Shown in pieces: positions 1-10,881 of a stretch of DNA of 64,000 nt. Under the pieces are notes generated by a model. The model was not told the origin of the DNA and did no database searches. It saw only the letters and a program-made list of their open reading frames with translations. A program made the position numbers and the translations under genes. Each line of letters begins with the position of its first letter. The stretch's first letter is position 1. Source of the DNA: Coprinellus micaceus (taxonomy: Eukaryota > Basidiomycota > Agaricomycetes > Agaricales > Psathyrellaceae); NCBI GenBank assembly GCA_951394405.1, contig OX596335.1, positions 4,898,001 through 4,962,000 on the forward strand, given 5' to 3'.

Positions 1-1370
1 CACCATCTACCCCCACACCGACGACCCCCAGCTCGAATATCTCACTGAGTACAGGACAATGCGTACCAGGACACAGCTGCTTGTTCGCACGATTCTCGAC
101 AAGCCAAGCCTGGGAACACACGTACAGAAGCTGGTCATCTACTTCACCATCGAGCCGAAGGTTGGTGGCCAATATGTTGCCGACATAGCTTCGACCTTTG
201 AGTATATGAACCGGATCCGGGACCTGCGAATCATCTACAAACCCCTCGAGGCCTGTCCTAGAACCAACGAGATACAGTACGGCTGTATCGAGTCCGCATT
301 TGGGAGCAAGGCTCTCGAGGCGCTTGTGTCATGGACCTCGCTCGAGAGCATCACTTTCCACAAGACCAGGAACTGCCCATTCTATATGGTGCCCCTCACG
401 CCAGCCCTGCGACATCTTGACCTGATGGAAGCTACATTGAGTGCGGATAGTGGACGGTGAGGGTGCTCACTTTGTTATCTGGTAGCGATGCTTATAGCTG
501 GCGCCAGGGACGTGAAACTATCCACGAAGGGAGCCGCACGGTTGAGCTCCCTCAGAGTGGATTCCATGTCAGTGGATGAATGGATTATCCCATTTAACGC
601 CCCCGGAAATGGAGAGGATCAGGATACCTCGCAAACACGACTAGATATTTCCGAAGTAGAAATGCTCGACGTCGGTTTACCCAGGCTTGTAACGGAGGCT
701 GGTCTCCTGGGATGGAGGGATTTCATTCTCGGTAAATTCAAAAAGTGAGCCATCTCAACTGGCGATGTGAGTATTCCCCTCAGGCTTCGGATGCAATCCC
801 GCTGACTCAAATTCGGCCTGAATAGTGGAGACCATATCCTTTCCCTCCCACAGGCGTTACGATTTCTGCCCCCTTAGGCGCCTCAATCCTGCGTCATTCC
901 TAACTCTCACTCACCTAACAGTCTCAATCACCCATTCGCTCCTAAGGCACTACACGGCAGTCAAGAATCCATATGGGTGTGTTTGGGACGATGTCTTGAC
1001 ACAGTTTGTCCAGCTCCAGGTTTCCCTCATTCCTATTGTGATCGAAGGTGACCTCGACTTCGACGTCGCGGAAAGCCTGGGCCCGGAGTGGGGAACCCTC
1101 CCCGACCCCATTTACACCCACCCACGTGCGTGCCCGTCCTTGAAGGAGTTCCGGCTTAGCTTGCTTGTCCGGGTTGATGACGATTCACTGAAGGAGGATA
1201 TAGTTGGCGCCAAGGCCTTCCTTGAGGCTTTCACTACGACCACTTACCCGCGCTACATACACCCTGGACGGTACGCCCGGAACGAGGGGCGGCGTATATC
1301 TTTCTCGTTCAAGGTTGATTATAGAGTAGGGGGAATGGTCGAACCGTATTTCATTGAGGAGTACGTTTAG
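1..1370 (+). CDS. F-box/LRR-like protein, 3' part (5' end outside window)
   Basis: The reading frame is open from base 2, so the gene begins upstream of the window. A frame-consistent model is exons 2-440, 486-731 and 826-1370, with introns of 45 and 94 bp; the stop is TAG at 1368-1370. The first exon has short leucine/charged strand-like stretches (LVRTILDKPSLGTHVQKL, LRHLDLMEATL) of the kind seen in the LRR-like part of basidiomycete F-box proteins. No F-box is visible because the N-terminus is missing, so the family call is inference. The first intron is very short and could be modelled differently. Function is unknown beyond possible substrate recognition for an SCF ubiquitin ligase. Confidence 0.5.
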
Positions 1371-1702
1371 CTATATGTGATGCCGTTTTACCGATGCTGC
1401 ATGCTTCTCCCCCGCATCCCTCATTAGAGTCGCGCTCCTCCAAGTGTACCCGTCTCACGGTTCGGTTCCCTCTGCTGCTCGGGCACCGCTTAGGGGCTTG
1501 TCTCCTTTCTCCGCTTGCTTAGAGTGGCTGGCGTGTCTCTGGACGTATAGGAACGCATACCGCATCATGTAACAAACCCTAGTTTCGATTGTCCTCAAAG
1601 AGTCCCAAATAAATACGAATAATAATACATCGAAAAGACTGACCAGAACGCTGCCTTACGCGTGAAGCGATACACAAAGCCCTACTCGTTCCACCCAACC
1701 TG
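1371..1702. other. convergent 3' intergenic region
   Basis: About 330 bp between two convergent genes. It holds an AT-rich stretch around 1605-1630 (AATAAATACGAATAATAATA) that could serve as 3'-end processing signals for the upstream plus-strand gene. I see no coding signal. Confidence 0.4.
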
Positions 1703-2542
1703 CTAGTCCGCGTGATTCCACAGCGCAGCACGACCTTCCTCCGAGACATTCTCGATGCACATCCTGTCGGCGAGTTCGAGGCGTTTCTTTTGAAACTGTC
1801 AGTCAGGATTCACGACAACCAGACAAAGCGGCCGCAAAGGTCGAAGGTGCGTGCTTACCTCCAGTTTTCTGAGCCCTCTGACCCACACCGGAACGTTTCT
1901 CTCTAGCGTGAACCAGCTTTGGAGGTACTCGAGGTGGATCATCTCGTGAGGGCTTGGGTGGGCCAGGACCGCCTGGCGTTCCGAGACGATGAGTGCGAGG
2001 GTTCGCTCGACAGCGTGGAACCACCTGTTGGTCACCGAATTAGCCGTTAGGCGACGCAAGGGTGAAGGAAGTACGAATTGAACTTACTGACAGGTCTTCT
2101 CCACACAATCCTTCACCTGCACCTCAATCCTACTCGCCCTGCTCACCGCTTTTCCTTTTTCCTTCGTCTCGCCTTCAGTCGCGCTAGTGAATAACCGTAG
2201 CAGGTAGCTTGTCATGGAAATCACAAGGCTCTCAAGCTTAGAGGTGAGCTGCGCATTCCATTTGGAGAAACTATTTGGGAGCGGGTGGGGTGAGGCGTGG
2301 TTGATGGGGAGGATGAGGTATTGTTTGTACATGATGGAGTCGATGCCTTTGAATATAGTGGCTTGGGCGGTTGCGAGTAGGTTGTAGGAGGTGAAATGCT
2401 ATTTTCCCCTCAATTTATCAGATGCGGTATGGCAAGAGAAAAATGAAATGCTTACGGGCACGGCTTCGTATTTGATCCTCTCGTAGAGCGTTCGGATCTC
2501 AATAATCTTTGCATTGAGAATAGCGTCGGTACAAGTGGCCAT
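1703..2542 (-). CDS. hypothetical helical protein, 218 aa (paralog of the gene at 9592-10261)
   Basis: Four exons on the minus strand join in frame: 2456-2542, 2088-2398, 1859-2024 and 1703-1795 (657 nt, 218 aa plus stop). Intron phases are 0, 2, 0; donors are GTAAGC, GTAAGT and GTAAGC, and the last intron ends in a CTGACTGACAG branch/acceptor. The start is the ATG in the MATCTDAILNAKIIEIRTLY frame. The protein looks largely alpha-helical (EIRTLYERIKYEAVP, WFHAVERTLALIVSERQ). I do not recognise the family. The same number of exons and phase pattern, plus weak residue similarity around the exon 2/3 junction, occur in the 154-aa gene at 9592-10261, so I regard them as diverged paralogs. No signal peptide or membrane segment is apparent. 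Confidence 0.6.
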
Positions 2543-3161
2543 CGTATCGGGACTGGAGGGCAGTTGCAGAAGGGTGCGAGTTTAACTCTGAGAACAAGGG
2601 AGGGGGTTTCAAGATGAGCCGTCCTCGCCATTTGTAGGGGTGCGTAGCGAGGGCAAAGCAATTATCGAACACAGAGGTCAAAGCGTAAGATAAAAGGTAC
2701 GTGGCTAGTTTGGTGACAACCCAGCCACATCTCCCACCCGTTCGGGCCTAGTCATGCACGACTGCTTCTCATGGTCAGTCTATTCCATAGGCAGTGCCTT
2801 GCTTTGAGCGAGAATAGCCAGGTGCGACACGTATCGGTCACAGAGATGGCGGGTGGGTAGAGCACGGCCTGGCACCGACTCACACCTATTACGTTCACGG
2901 GCAAGTAGTTGATTCAGCTGCGGATCGTTTAGACCTTGTGGGGATTGACCTCGACGAGCACTTCCCCCAGTGCCGGATACAGAACAATAAGCGCCCGGCA
3001 ATCTATCTGAAGACCGACATCGGGGCGATTGGCGCTGGGCTTACTGGGGTTCCCTGGGGTCGTGTGCGGCGTTGTCAAGTCGCTATTGCGTAAGAACTCG
3101 CATATGGGGAAGTGACAGACCGCGCCAGGGAGCCTGAGGCTTTTTGCAACGCCACCATATG

Positions 3162-3608
3162 TCAGACGTTTTCGTACAACGACTTTGGCCTTTCCACAAC
3201 TACTTTGCACTCGTCGCGTAGAGGCAGGTATTCGATAGTATGAATGAGGTCACTGGCGTCATAGCTGCTCAGGCCCACGCAGTTGACCTAGGGAAACTTC
3301 ACTCATTTCTAAATCAATCGCAGAGTTCTAGAGATGATAGAGGCAGTGGTTGAAGCACCCTTTGATAGTCTCCTCAAGATTTACCTTCGCTGCATCGATG
3401 ATCTTTTTTTGTTCGTCGAATTGAATGATGCGCTAAAGGAACAATGGGATCCCAATGGACGGTTAAGCGGGTATCAAAACGGTTTATAGGCTATAGAACA
3501 ACGCACAGCAAAAACTTCATTCCATGGTTTCTGCCGTTCGCTCAGCGTGGCGCTTAGACACTCCAGTAGCTTGTAGCACTTCTGGTATGTCCTGTTCTCG
3601 GAACCCAT
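3162..3608 (-). CDS. hypothetical small protein, 91 aa
   Basis: Three exons join in frame (3507-3608, 3385-3432, 3162-3287; both introns phase 0), giving 91 residues from MGSENRTYQKCYKLLECL to VVVERPKSLYENV. The second intron has a GTAAAT donor and a CCCTAG acceptor; the first has a GTGCG donor and a CTTTAG acceptor. The protein is charged and helical with no recognised domain. It lies about 620 bp upstream of the 218-aa gene on the same strand and could instead be a 5' remnant of a longer ancestral gene. An exon upstream of 3608 cannot be excluded, because frames there stay partly open. Confidence 0.45.
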
Positions 3609-3814
3609 GTGAACAAGGGCACTACATACGCTTAAAGGAGCAGGATAGAGAGCGCATCGTCCATTACGAACCCAAGGCTCAGCGATCTATCATTGACGGT
3701 CATGGACGAGCGTTGTCTCGAGATACTGTCAGAATATACAAAGTAGGGCGTAGGCGTCCCACAAGTGGCGTTAAGTTGAGGTATTCGAGATGGAGTTTGT
3801 TATATACAGCAAAA

Positions 3815-4150
3815 CGTGGGTGGTGCTCTGCACAGCACCTATCCTCGACCAACAGTTCCAAATTGGTCGAGAGGAAGGCCCACAACGTGGGGATTCGGTG
3901 TGCATGTGTGTGCCTCCCTTGTTTGTACCACGCACGGTAGTCGAGCCGCGTCGCCCTAACCCTAGATAGTTGAGCTACCACGTTCTCCTACAGTTAGAGC
4001 TTTACCCCTCCATTACCGTCGCTACCAAGGTCAGGGAGGTAGGCAATCTCCTCGATCTCCAACATATCACAACGAAAGGAAATGCCCGGTGTGTTGTTTG
4101 CGGACCTACAGAATAGTGGCATCAAGGCTGAGAATAATAGACGCCCGCCG
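3815..4150. repeat. diverged duplicated segment, copy 1
   Basis: This segment resembles 8500-8870 in the same orientation. Shared blocks in order include CTCTGCACAG, CCCAAAT/CCAAATT, CCTTGTTTGTACCA versus CATTGTTTGTACCA, TTAGAGCTT, TCAGGGAGG, ATATCACAA and AATAGACGCCCG. The similarity is patchy with small indels, so the duplication is old. Neither copy has a convincing open frame; it may be decayed coding or repeat DNA. Confidence 0.45.
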
Positions 4151-4768
4151 ATCTGTAGGCCTTATACGAAGCGTCCTCGAGATGTGGAGGGGCCAAAGCA
4201 AATAACGAAAGGCAAGCCCGGGCGGTGGAGCGAGTTGCATTCAATTTGCAATTACAAGTGTGGGTACTGTGCTGTTGGAAACGAACTCGCGGGGGTTCGA
4301 GTATCAAAGGGGAGCGTGAGCACTTTCCCTCAGGCCCGAGGGTAGGCTCGGCGAATCGCACCCGATCGCAACTTGAACGCAAAGCGAGTTCCTGTCAAAC
4401 TTCAAGCACAGGTATTGGTCAGAACGATGACATCATACTACATACCTTTGCGCAAGCTTGGTTCATCATCGCGGGATAAGGTTTGATTTCATTTGCCGAT
4501 TGCCTGTGCCAGCACGACGACATGGGCGCTGTTCGAGCTTAGTCGACTTTATAACCAACGCTATCCTCGAAGTTTACCCCCCTCTTGCTCTGCGTTCTCA
4601 CACCACACGCCCTGCACCACCACGCCAGTTAACACAGTCCCTACCCAGCAAGCGCCCATCGCCCAAACTTGAACGACGGGTTAGTGCTGTTAAACGATCC
4701 CTGCACCAGTCGGCTTATTGACTAGGCCCTTCCACAAGTTTCGTAGCCTTCCTCTCTTTGAGATACTC

Positions 4769-7126
4769 ATGGCCACGCACGGAGACCGGGACATGTCCAC
4801 TCCTCACGGTGATATGGTTCCCCAAGATCAGGCCCAAAGCGAATCTGAGCTTTCATCCAGTGAGTATTCTGGTACCCCTGCGCGTGCCGTCCTGACTAAT
4901 ACCGATGTAGGTGCGACCACAATCCATTATTATGGTACAGTGAACAACATACGTCACGCTCACAATGCCAACTTCGGCGAGAACCATGGTATGTATCTCA
5001 TTTGACGGGTCCTTCGCCCCCAATTCCCTGATGCCGTCCGCCTAGGTCACATAACAAGCCAAATTGGAATGCTAGACATCCTCTCCCCCGTATCCCCTCC
5101 TTCTGAAGCGCTGCGGCCACTTACGGACGCATCTCATACTCGGAACCGTCGGACATCGCCACCTGACTCTATCTGCCTGCCTGGAACAAGGACGGCGACC
5201 ATACAGCGCATCCTCTCATGGTCGGAAGGGGCCACACCATCGCCTAGCGGAGCGCATCAATCCAGCCAGACCCATATACTGTGGCTTTGTGGGCCGGTTG
5301 GATGTGGGAAGTCCGCGATTGCTCAATCGATTGCGGAAATGGTGGAGCGGAGGAGCTGCCTCGCCGCCAGCTTCTTCTTCTTTCGTGGAAGCGGAAGCAG
5401 AGGCAAGTTTGAGAGGCTTGCCGTGACTCTCGCAGCTCAAATTGCCGTCGCCATTCCAGCCACGAGGCCGCATATCAACGCTGCCCTCAGGGCTGGTGCT
5501 GGAATGCCTGGGGCTTCGGTGGCAGTGCAGCTGGAGCGTTTGGTGTACAGGCCGATTGAAGCTGTTTCTTCGTTGCATTCTAAACCCACTTCCCCACCCG
5601 CATCGTACCTTGTCGTCTTGGACGGACTTGACGAATGTGGCGACCGAGAAGACATTGAAGATTTCCTCGAACACATGCTCGTGTTCTTCGAAGAGCACCC
5701 TTCCATACCACTTCGCTTTCTCATCAGCAGTCGTATCGAAGAGCACATCCGGGAACGTATCGATTCCATCCAGGTTGAAGTCGTTAACCTAAACGATCAT
5801 GGAGCAGATGACGACATCAGAGCGGTAGTAACCCATACATTCGAGGTAGCCTCGAAGCGCAATCGCGTCCTCAGTTCACTGGGCTATCTGTGGCCCGATG
5901 AGGAGGAGTTGGACGAACTCATTGAGCACGCAGACGGGTCTTTTATTTTCATTCGGACGCTGCTCAACTACATACTAGGCCTGTCGACCTCGAGAAATGA
6001 CGGCCTCACACCAATGGACCGATTTGCGCATGCTTTAGGGATGCATCCCGGGCTCGACGGGTTATATTCGGAGACTCTACAACGCTCACGCCACATCCCC
6101 CACTTCAAGGAGACCGTGTTCACCATCGCTCTACTGTACTCCCCCCTCTCCATTTCCGACCTATCACGGCTTCTCGACCTCCCGTCGTACAGGGTGGTCA
6201 CCGTCCTTATACCGCTGCAGGCTATTGTTCGTGTCCCCGGAGCAGACGGAGGAGACCCTGTCACCCTTTTCCACACATCTCTTCGTGATTTCGTCCTCGA
6301 TGACCAGAGGTCGGCCGAATTCTTTCCTCCAGAGTGGCGCATTCGTCACAGGGATTGGATAGCGCACAGATGCCTCGAGCTTCGTGCGAGGACCGGGGCG
6401 GAGCCCCTCCAGTATGCCACCCTGCATTGGAAGGACCATTGGGCGGTAATGGCCCCGGGACATGAGACTCTCAACCGTCAGGTTGATTGGATTACCACCC
6501 TCGGCCAAGGCCTCGTCAAGGAAACCAGCTTTGCCACCATTCTTCCCGCGTTCTACCTATCCTTGGAAGCATCCCTCGCCTTGTATCGCCAGGTCCTAGA
6601 CCATCCGAAACTCGACATCTCGCCCTACCTTCCGCCTGTCACGCCACAGGACCGAGCGTTGCTCGAGGCTTTGATGCTCATGGCCTGTCGCTATCCAAGG
6701 CTCCTACTGTTGGAACTCAAGCCTCGTCTCATGAGCGCACCCTGGAAAGCTCCGGACTCGGCCCTGCATAGACAAATGATCACCCAGTCAATGCGCTGCA
6801 TTACAGGGAATCATACGCAATATTACGAACCAACATCCCCCATCAACAGCCATCTCTGGGCTCACATCGTCCTTTTTTGGTCACACCACCTCCGTATGGG
6901 TATCGAAGGAAGCGCCAGTTCTGCGAAACCCTCGCTTGAATTCCTCGAGGAGCCACACATAATGAGGATCGGACCCGAAGCATACGATGTCCATGTCCAG
7001 GCAGGTCTCAGCCGGCCGATCCCGTTGGATCGCAAGATTTTGGAGGCGGGTTTATCCCGTGCGTATAGCGCGATTCCCGGTAAAGTAAGCTATGCCTTTG
7101 CCATTTACCTCACGCTCCTCCGTTGA
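4769..7126 (+). CDS. NACHT-domain STAND NTPase (NLR-like)
   Basis: Two exons, 4769-4988 and 5046-7126, with a 57-bp intron (GTATGT...CCTAG, phase 1), give 766 aa from ATG 4769. A P-loop GPVGCGKSAIAQ lies at about residues 156-167 and a Walker B YLVVLDGLDECG at about 260-272, followed by SSRIEEHIRERI and an ATPase-lid-like region; this is the usual NACHT order of Agaricomycete STAND proteins. Residues ~50-80 form an Asn/Gly-rich stretch (IHYYGTVNNIRHAHNANFG) like N-terminal motifs found in many basidiomycete STAND proteins. No WD40, ankyrin or TPR array is present after the NACHT module, so the ligand-sensing part is short or of unknown type. By family, such proteins are ATP-driven switches thought to act in non-self recognition or regulated cell death. 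Expression signals were not identified. Confidence 0.88.
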
Positions 7127-7294
7127 TCCCCCCTTCCCCTTGCCGCGTAGGTTCTGCCTGTCTTGTTGGCGTATTCCCTTGATGGCGAAACCCAGAGGGC
7201 TCAATTATATGTAAGCCTGTCATACGTCTACTCGGGCTCCCTTATTGAACCTTCATTCAGAGGAGCAACGCCCTGACGGTTCTGGACGTGATCC

Positions 7295-8076
7295 ATGTCA
7301 GTACTCATTTAGCTTCCTCGCCCACGAAAATGCTGAACGGTTGAATTTTGACTCCACAGATCTTCCAGCACTGTCTTGGTCTTCCTCATGGTGGGTCACT
7401 CATATGTCTCGTGTCAGATCGGGGAACGGGTCATGTCGATCTGGCCGTAAGCAAAGGGAAATCTCGTTCAGATCTCGGCCACGGGTCGAACCGCACATCG
7501 CTCTACATGTTCACAATATCGCTTGACTGCCTGCGACCTTTGGGAATCCCGACGTTGGATATATCTAAAACGACAACTCTCCAGCCGCATCCGAGCGACA
7601 TGGCTGCGCTCCGTCCACCGCGGCTGGGGAAGGCACGTCAGCTGGATCTCCCGGAGGCAGACCTCCCACAGCCAGGCAATACCACTGGGTGGTTCCGGAT
7701 ACCGAGCCCCTCTACACCAGCAGAGCACCCGATACCGTCTCTCTCCCCCACTGCCCCACCCACTCTTACCCCCATTTACTCCCCTGAAGGCGCCACCCCA
7801 CTCCTTCTGAATCCCCCTTCGCCCCCGGAGATTGTCGACGAACTATACGTTGGAATAACATGTAACTGTCAAATATGTGAGCGCGCTACCAGGGAAGGAG
7901 TCGTTAGAAGGGCTCGAGATCGCTCACAGACGATCCCAGTACAGGGGGCCAGGGGTGACAAGGACGAAAAGATTGCTGAATGCAGCGCAGGGGCGTGCGA
8001 GGTAGAGGGTGGGCACCACACGATCCACACGACCGCAGACTCCAGAAGCCGTTTGTCCCCAGATCCTTTTGATTAA
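7295..8076 (+). CDS. hypothetical proline-rich protein, 240 aa
   Basis: A tentative model starts at ATG 7295, has a 59-bp intron at 7301-7359 (GTACTC donor, GCTGAAC branch-like, CCACAG acceptor) and continues to a TAA at 8074-8076. The middle is strongly proline/serine-rich (PSPSTPAEHPIPSLSPTAPP) and a CNCQIC pair lies near residue 190. I do not recognise a domain. It starts about 170 bp after the NACHT gene on the same strand, so it could also be a decayed 3' extension of that gene. The only supporting evidence is the long open frame. Confidence 0.35.
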
Positions 8077-8499
8077 TAATATCCGCCTTCATATTATAAA
8101 CCACTCTAAAGTACTCGAACGTGGCGCAGCTCCCATCCGCAACTCCACAGCCTTTTGCGACAATGCAACGTCACCTGCCTGAGGCTCCTCCTGCTAGTTC
8201 GTAGCCAAGGGCAGCGATGATTGTCTTGGGACTGGTTGGCAAATACTGAAACTACATCGGGGGCTCTGATATCGGTATTCAACAACCTCACCTTCAGAAT
8301 CTACGTACACCACCACCCGAGTGATGTCCAAACGGACGATATCGTAGTCCGGCCAACGTCACCTCGCCTTCGAAGCGTCGATAGCACCTAGAACCGCGCG
8401 AGCGAGACTACTCATGAACGAGCTCGAGTCCCTCATGGGCCCGACATACCCTGATAGCAAGGTAACGGGGCTTGAGAGCGTAGACGCACGCCATCCGCA
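8077..8499. other. no gene recognised
   Basis: Short frames only, on both strands. Nothing with exon-like borders or a recognisable motif was found here. Confidence 0.3.
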
Positions 8500-8870
8500 A
8501 ACTGTGGGCGGTACTCTGCACAGAACCGGTCCTCACCCCACCGTCCCAAATGGGCTGGTATCCTCGGGGAGCGAGTGTATTTGACAACATCGTGGGCATT
8601 GGACGTGCACCCGCATCCTCCATTGTTTGTACCAAGCCCACAACGGCGATGCTCCGTTTGTCCTGCCTTGACTCGCCTTGCCATCGCTTCTCCCCTACCG
8701 TTAGAGCTTGACCCTTCCGTTTCCGTTGCTACCCGGATCAGGGAGGCTATCTACTCGGCCTCACGATATCACAAAGGGCGTAGACGGCCGGTGTCTTGTT
8801 TGTACGCCGTTCATATATTGGTGGCGTCGAGTCGCTAATGAGTCCCGAAACAATAGACGCCCGGCGACCT
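8500..8870. repeat. diverged duplicated segment, copy 2
   Basis: Patchy direct match to 3815-4150: the same ordered blocks (TACTCTGCACAG, TTGTTTGTACCA, GTTAGAGCTTGACCC, ATCAGGGAGG, CGATATCACAA, AATAGACGCCCGGCGA). Frames are broken in both copies. Confidence 0.45.
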
Positions 8871-9591
8871 ATCGAGTTACCGGCGGCCTTGAGCCTCGCC
8901 AATGAGGCTTCAGATAAGCACGGGAGTTTAGCACGGACGAGGCAAGACGGCCCTTTGCCGGTCTGCCCTCGATGATCGATTGCGCGACGTGGATAGCTAC
9001 TAAATGCCTAAAAAAAAAAAGAAGAAAAGGAAAAGGAAAAGAAAGAAAGGAACAAGATGAACGAAGTGATCATGAGGGAAACGGAGCGAAATTGATTAGC
9101 GAAGTAGGTGAACAATAAGGGGGTGTTTTCGGATGTATCGTTTCCAGGTGTCGGGTGACCAACGTCCAAGTGCCTGGATTGTGGTTGCATCCATTCCGAT
9201 GCTGGCGAGCCAAGTCGGCGGAATGCGGTCGATGATGGGGTGCCGTCACTCCTCGATAATCTGTCCTCATTGACCTTGTGTAACCCATGGTTTAAATGGG
9301 CGATTGTTCCGACCGGGGTCGGCACCACCGCCAGTGGTTGTCATGGCCCATCGCGGTGGTTTACTTGCCTGGAGTTCACGTATGTGTTTCCGTTGCTCAG
9401 GGTTCTTGGGGTTCGGGGTGTGCAGAGTATTTAAACTTTAGACTGGGGTTCAGAAGAATGCTTCGGAATACAAGTACATATGTGCAGACTGATAAATACC
9501 GGGGTCATGCGAAATGAGTGAGAGGGAGACGGGGACAGAAATAAATGCGAAGGAACGTCCGTAGCAAGCCGAGTGATAGTTTGTTAGACTA
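8871..9591. other. intergenic region with a purine-only tract
   Basis: Contains an almost pure A/G tract at about 9011-9057 (poly-A run, then AAGG/AAAG units), which may be nucleosome-excluding or structure-forming DNA. No gene recognised. Confidence 0.4.
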
Positions 9592-10261
9592 TTAGAACGA
9601 TCTGTGCCGAGGGTATTGCACCGAACGTTGCAGCATTTGAATGTCCTCCTACCAAACGAAAACCAATTAGGATACGCCCTCGCGGAAAATGGAAGTCCCG
9701 AGACTCACCACAACCTCCTCGTACCGCATCTGAAGCTGTTCAACATGGTACCTCATCCATTCCCCATGCGCAGCCTCCTGAGCTTCTTCGGTGTCGTAGG
9801 CTTTCAATTCTGATATGAGCGCGTAGAGGCGGCAGTAGAGACTGCCAGAACACCCGTAACGGAGATAGGTAAGCCGGTTGAAGGGAGGAGGGGTTGACGG
9901 TTGTCAGGACGTACTCATTGAAATCGGTCATTACCTTGACGACCTCCACCGGGGCGAGATCGTCGAATGACTTGATCGCGAGGAGGATGACCTGGAGCGA
10001 GAGCTCGTCTAGGAGGTTAACGTACCCCGTGCAGATAACCCTCGAGAACGCGTGTAGGATATCCTAAAAGCATAGGTTAGAACTTAGCCCTCACCCATTG
10101 CATGAAAGGAAGGGAGGGCGTTGACCAAGACCGACCTCGTTAATAATAGCCTGCAAAGTGAGAAGGCTACACCCGATCGCACCGAAATACGCCGACATCG
10201 TGCTGACGGTGACAAGCGCATCTGACGAGCCTCGGGCGCTTGGTGCTGACTTGTACTGCAT
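9592..10261 (-). CDS. hypothetical helical protein, 154 aa (paralog of the gene at 1703-2542)
   Basis: Four minus-strand exons join in frame: 10136-10261, 9915-10063, 9709-9841 and 9592-9648 (465 nt). Intron phases are 0, 2, 0, as in the gene at 1703-2542. The protein runs from MQYKSAPSARGSSDALVT to SVQYPRHRSF and is helical and acidic in its second half (ISELKAYDTEEAQEAA). The exon 2/3 junction (VMTDFND/LYCRLYALISEL) aligns with KDCVEKTCQ/WFHAVERTLALI of the paralog. The first donor, GTCGGT, is weaker than the others. A TATATAA box lies about 135 bp upstream. Function unknown; no signal peptide. Confidence 0.62.
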
Positions 10262-10395
10262 GGTTGGGCTGTAATAGGGCGGGGCTCAACGAAACAAATC
10301 AACGGAGGGCAGGCGAGTGACTGGATTGGCGGGCAATGGAAGACTGGATCGACGGAAAGCTGAACCGATGCAAACCCTGGGGACTATCACCCCCA

Positions 10396-10402
10396 TTATA
10401 TA
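10396..10402 (-). promoter_or_regulatory. TATA-like box
   Basis: TATATAA on the minus strand, about 135 bp upstream of the ATG at 10261, in a GC-rich setting. Its position suits a core promoter for the 154-aa gene. Confidence 0.4.
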
Positions 10403-10881
10403 CCGCCCCCCTACATCTGCAGCCACTCGACGGTGGAGGCGTGGGCACGAGGCATCGGGAGGCGAAGAAGGAAGCTCGGAATTGTGGCTGAAAGGCAAAA
10501 AATAGCAAAGCAATAGAGGGTTAGGCAAAGCACGGGCGCCAAGCCGAACCCGCAGTTTCGACACGCCTTCTCAGACGTTGCACAGCCCGCCTGTCGCCAG
10601 GCGCATCGGAACCAAATCAGAGCGGGGACAAGGGTTTCCGTTCAGGAGAGGTAGGCGCGTCCTAGCGCACGGTAAGTGAAGGTCCCAGCTCTGAGCCCCG
10701 GGTGCGAGCCAGGCTCGAATTCTCGCCCCTGCGTTTCTCTGAGCCTCCGGTCCATATAAGTAGTGGAGTCCGTTCAAGATTGATTAATCAGTCCAATGGG
10801 ATGAAGCACGTCGGCGAAGGGAGTTAGGAAACACGGGGAACAGTGTATACTAGCAGCAGTGCACGAGCGTAGAGCCCAGCT

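Noticed and set aside
4284..4295. GGTTCGAGTATC, tRNA B-box-like
   Set aside because: No matching A box or cloverleaf could be found nearby; no tRNA genes are supported in the window.
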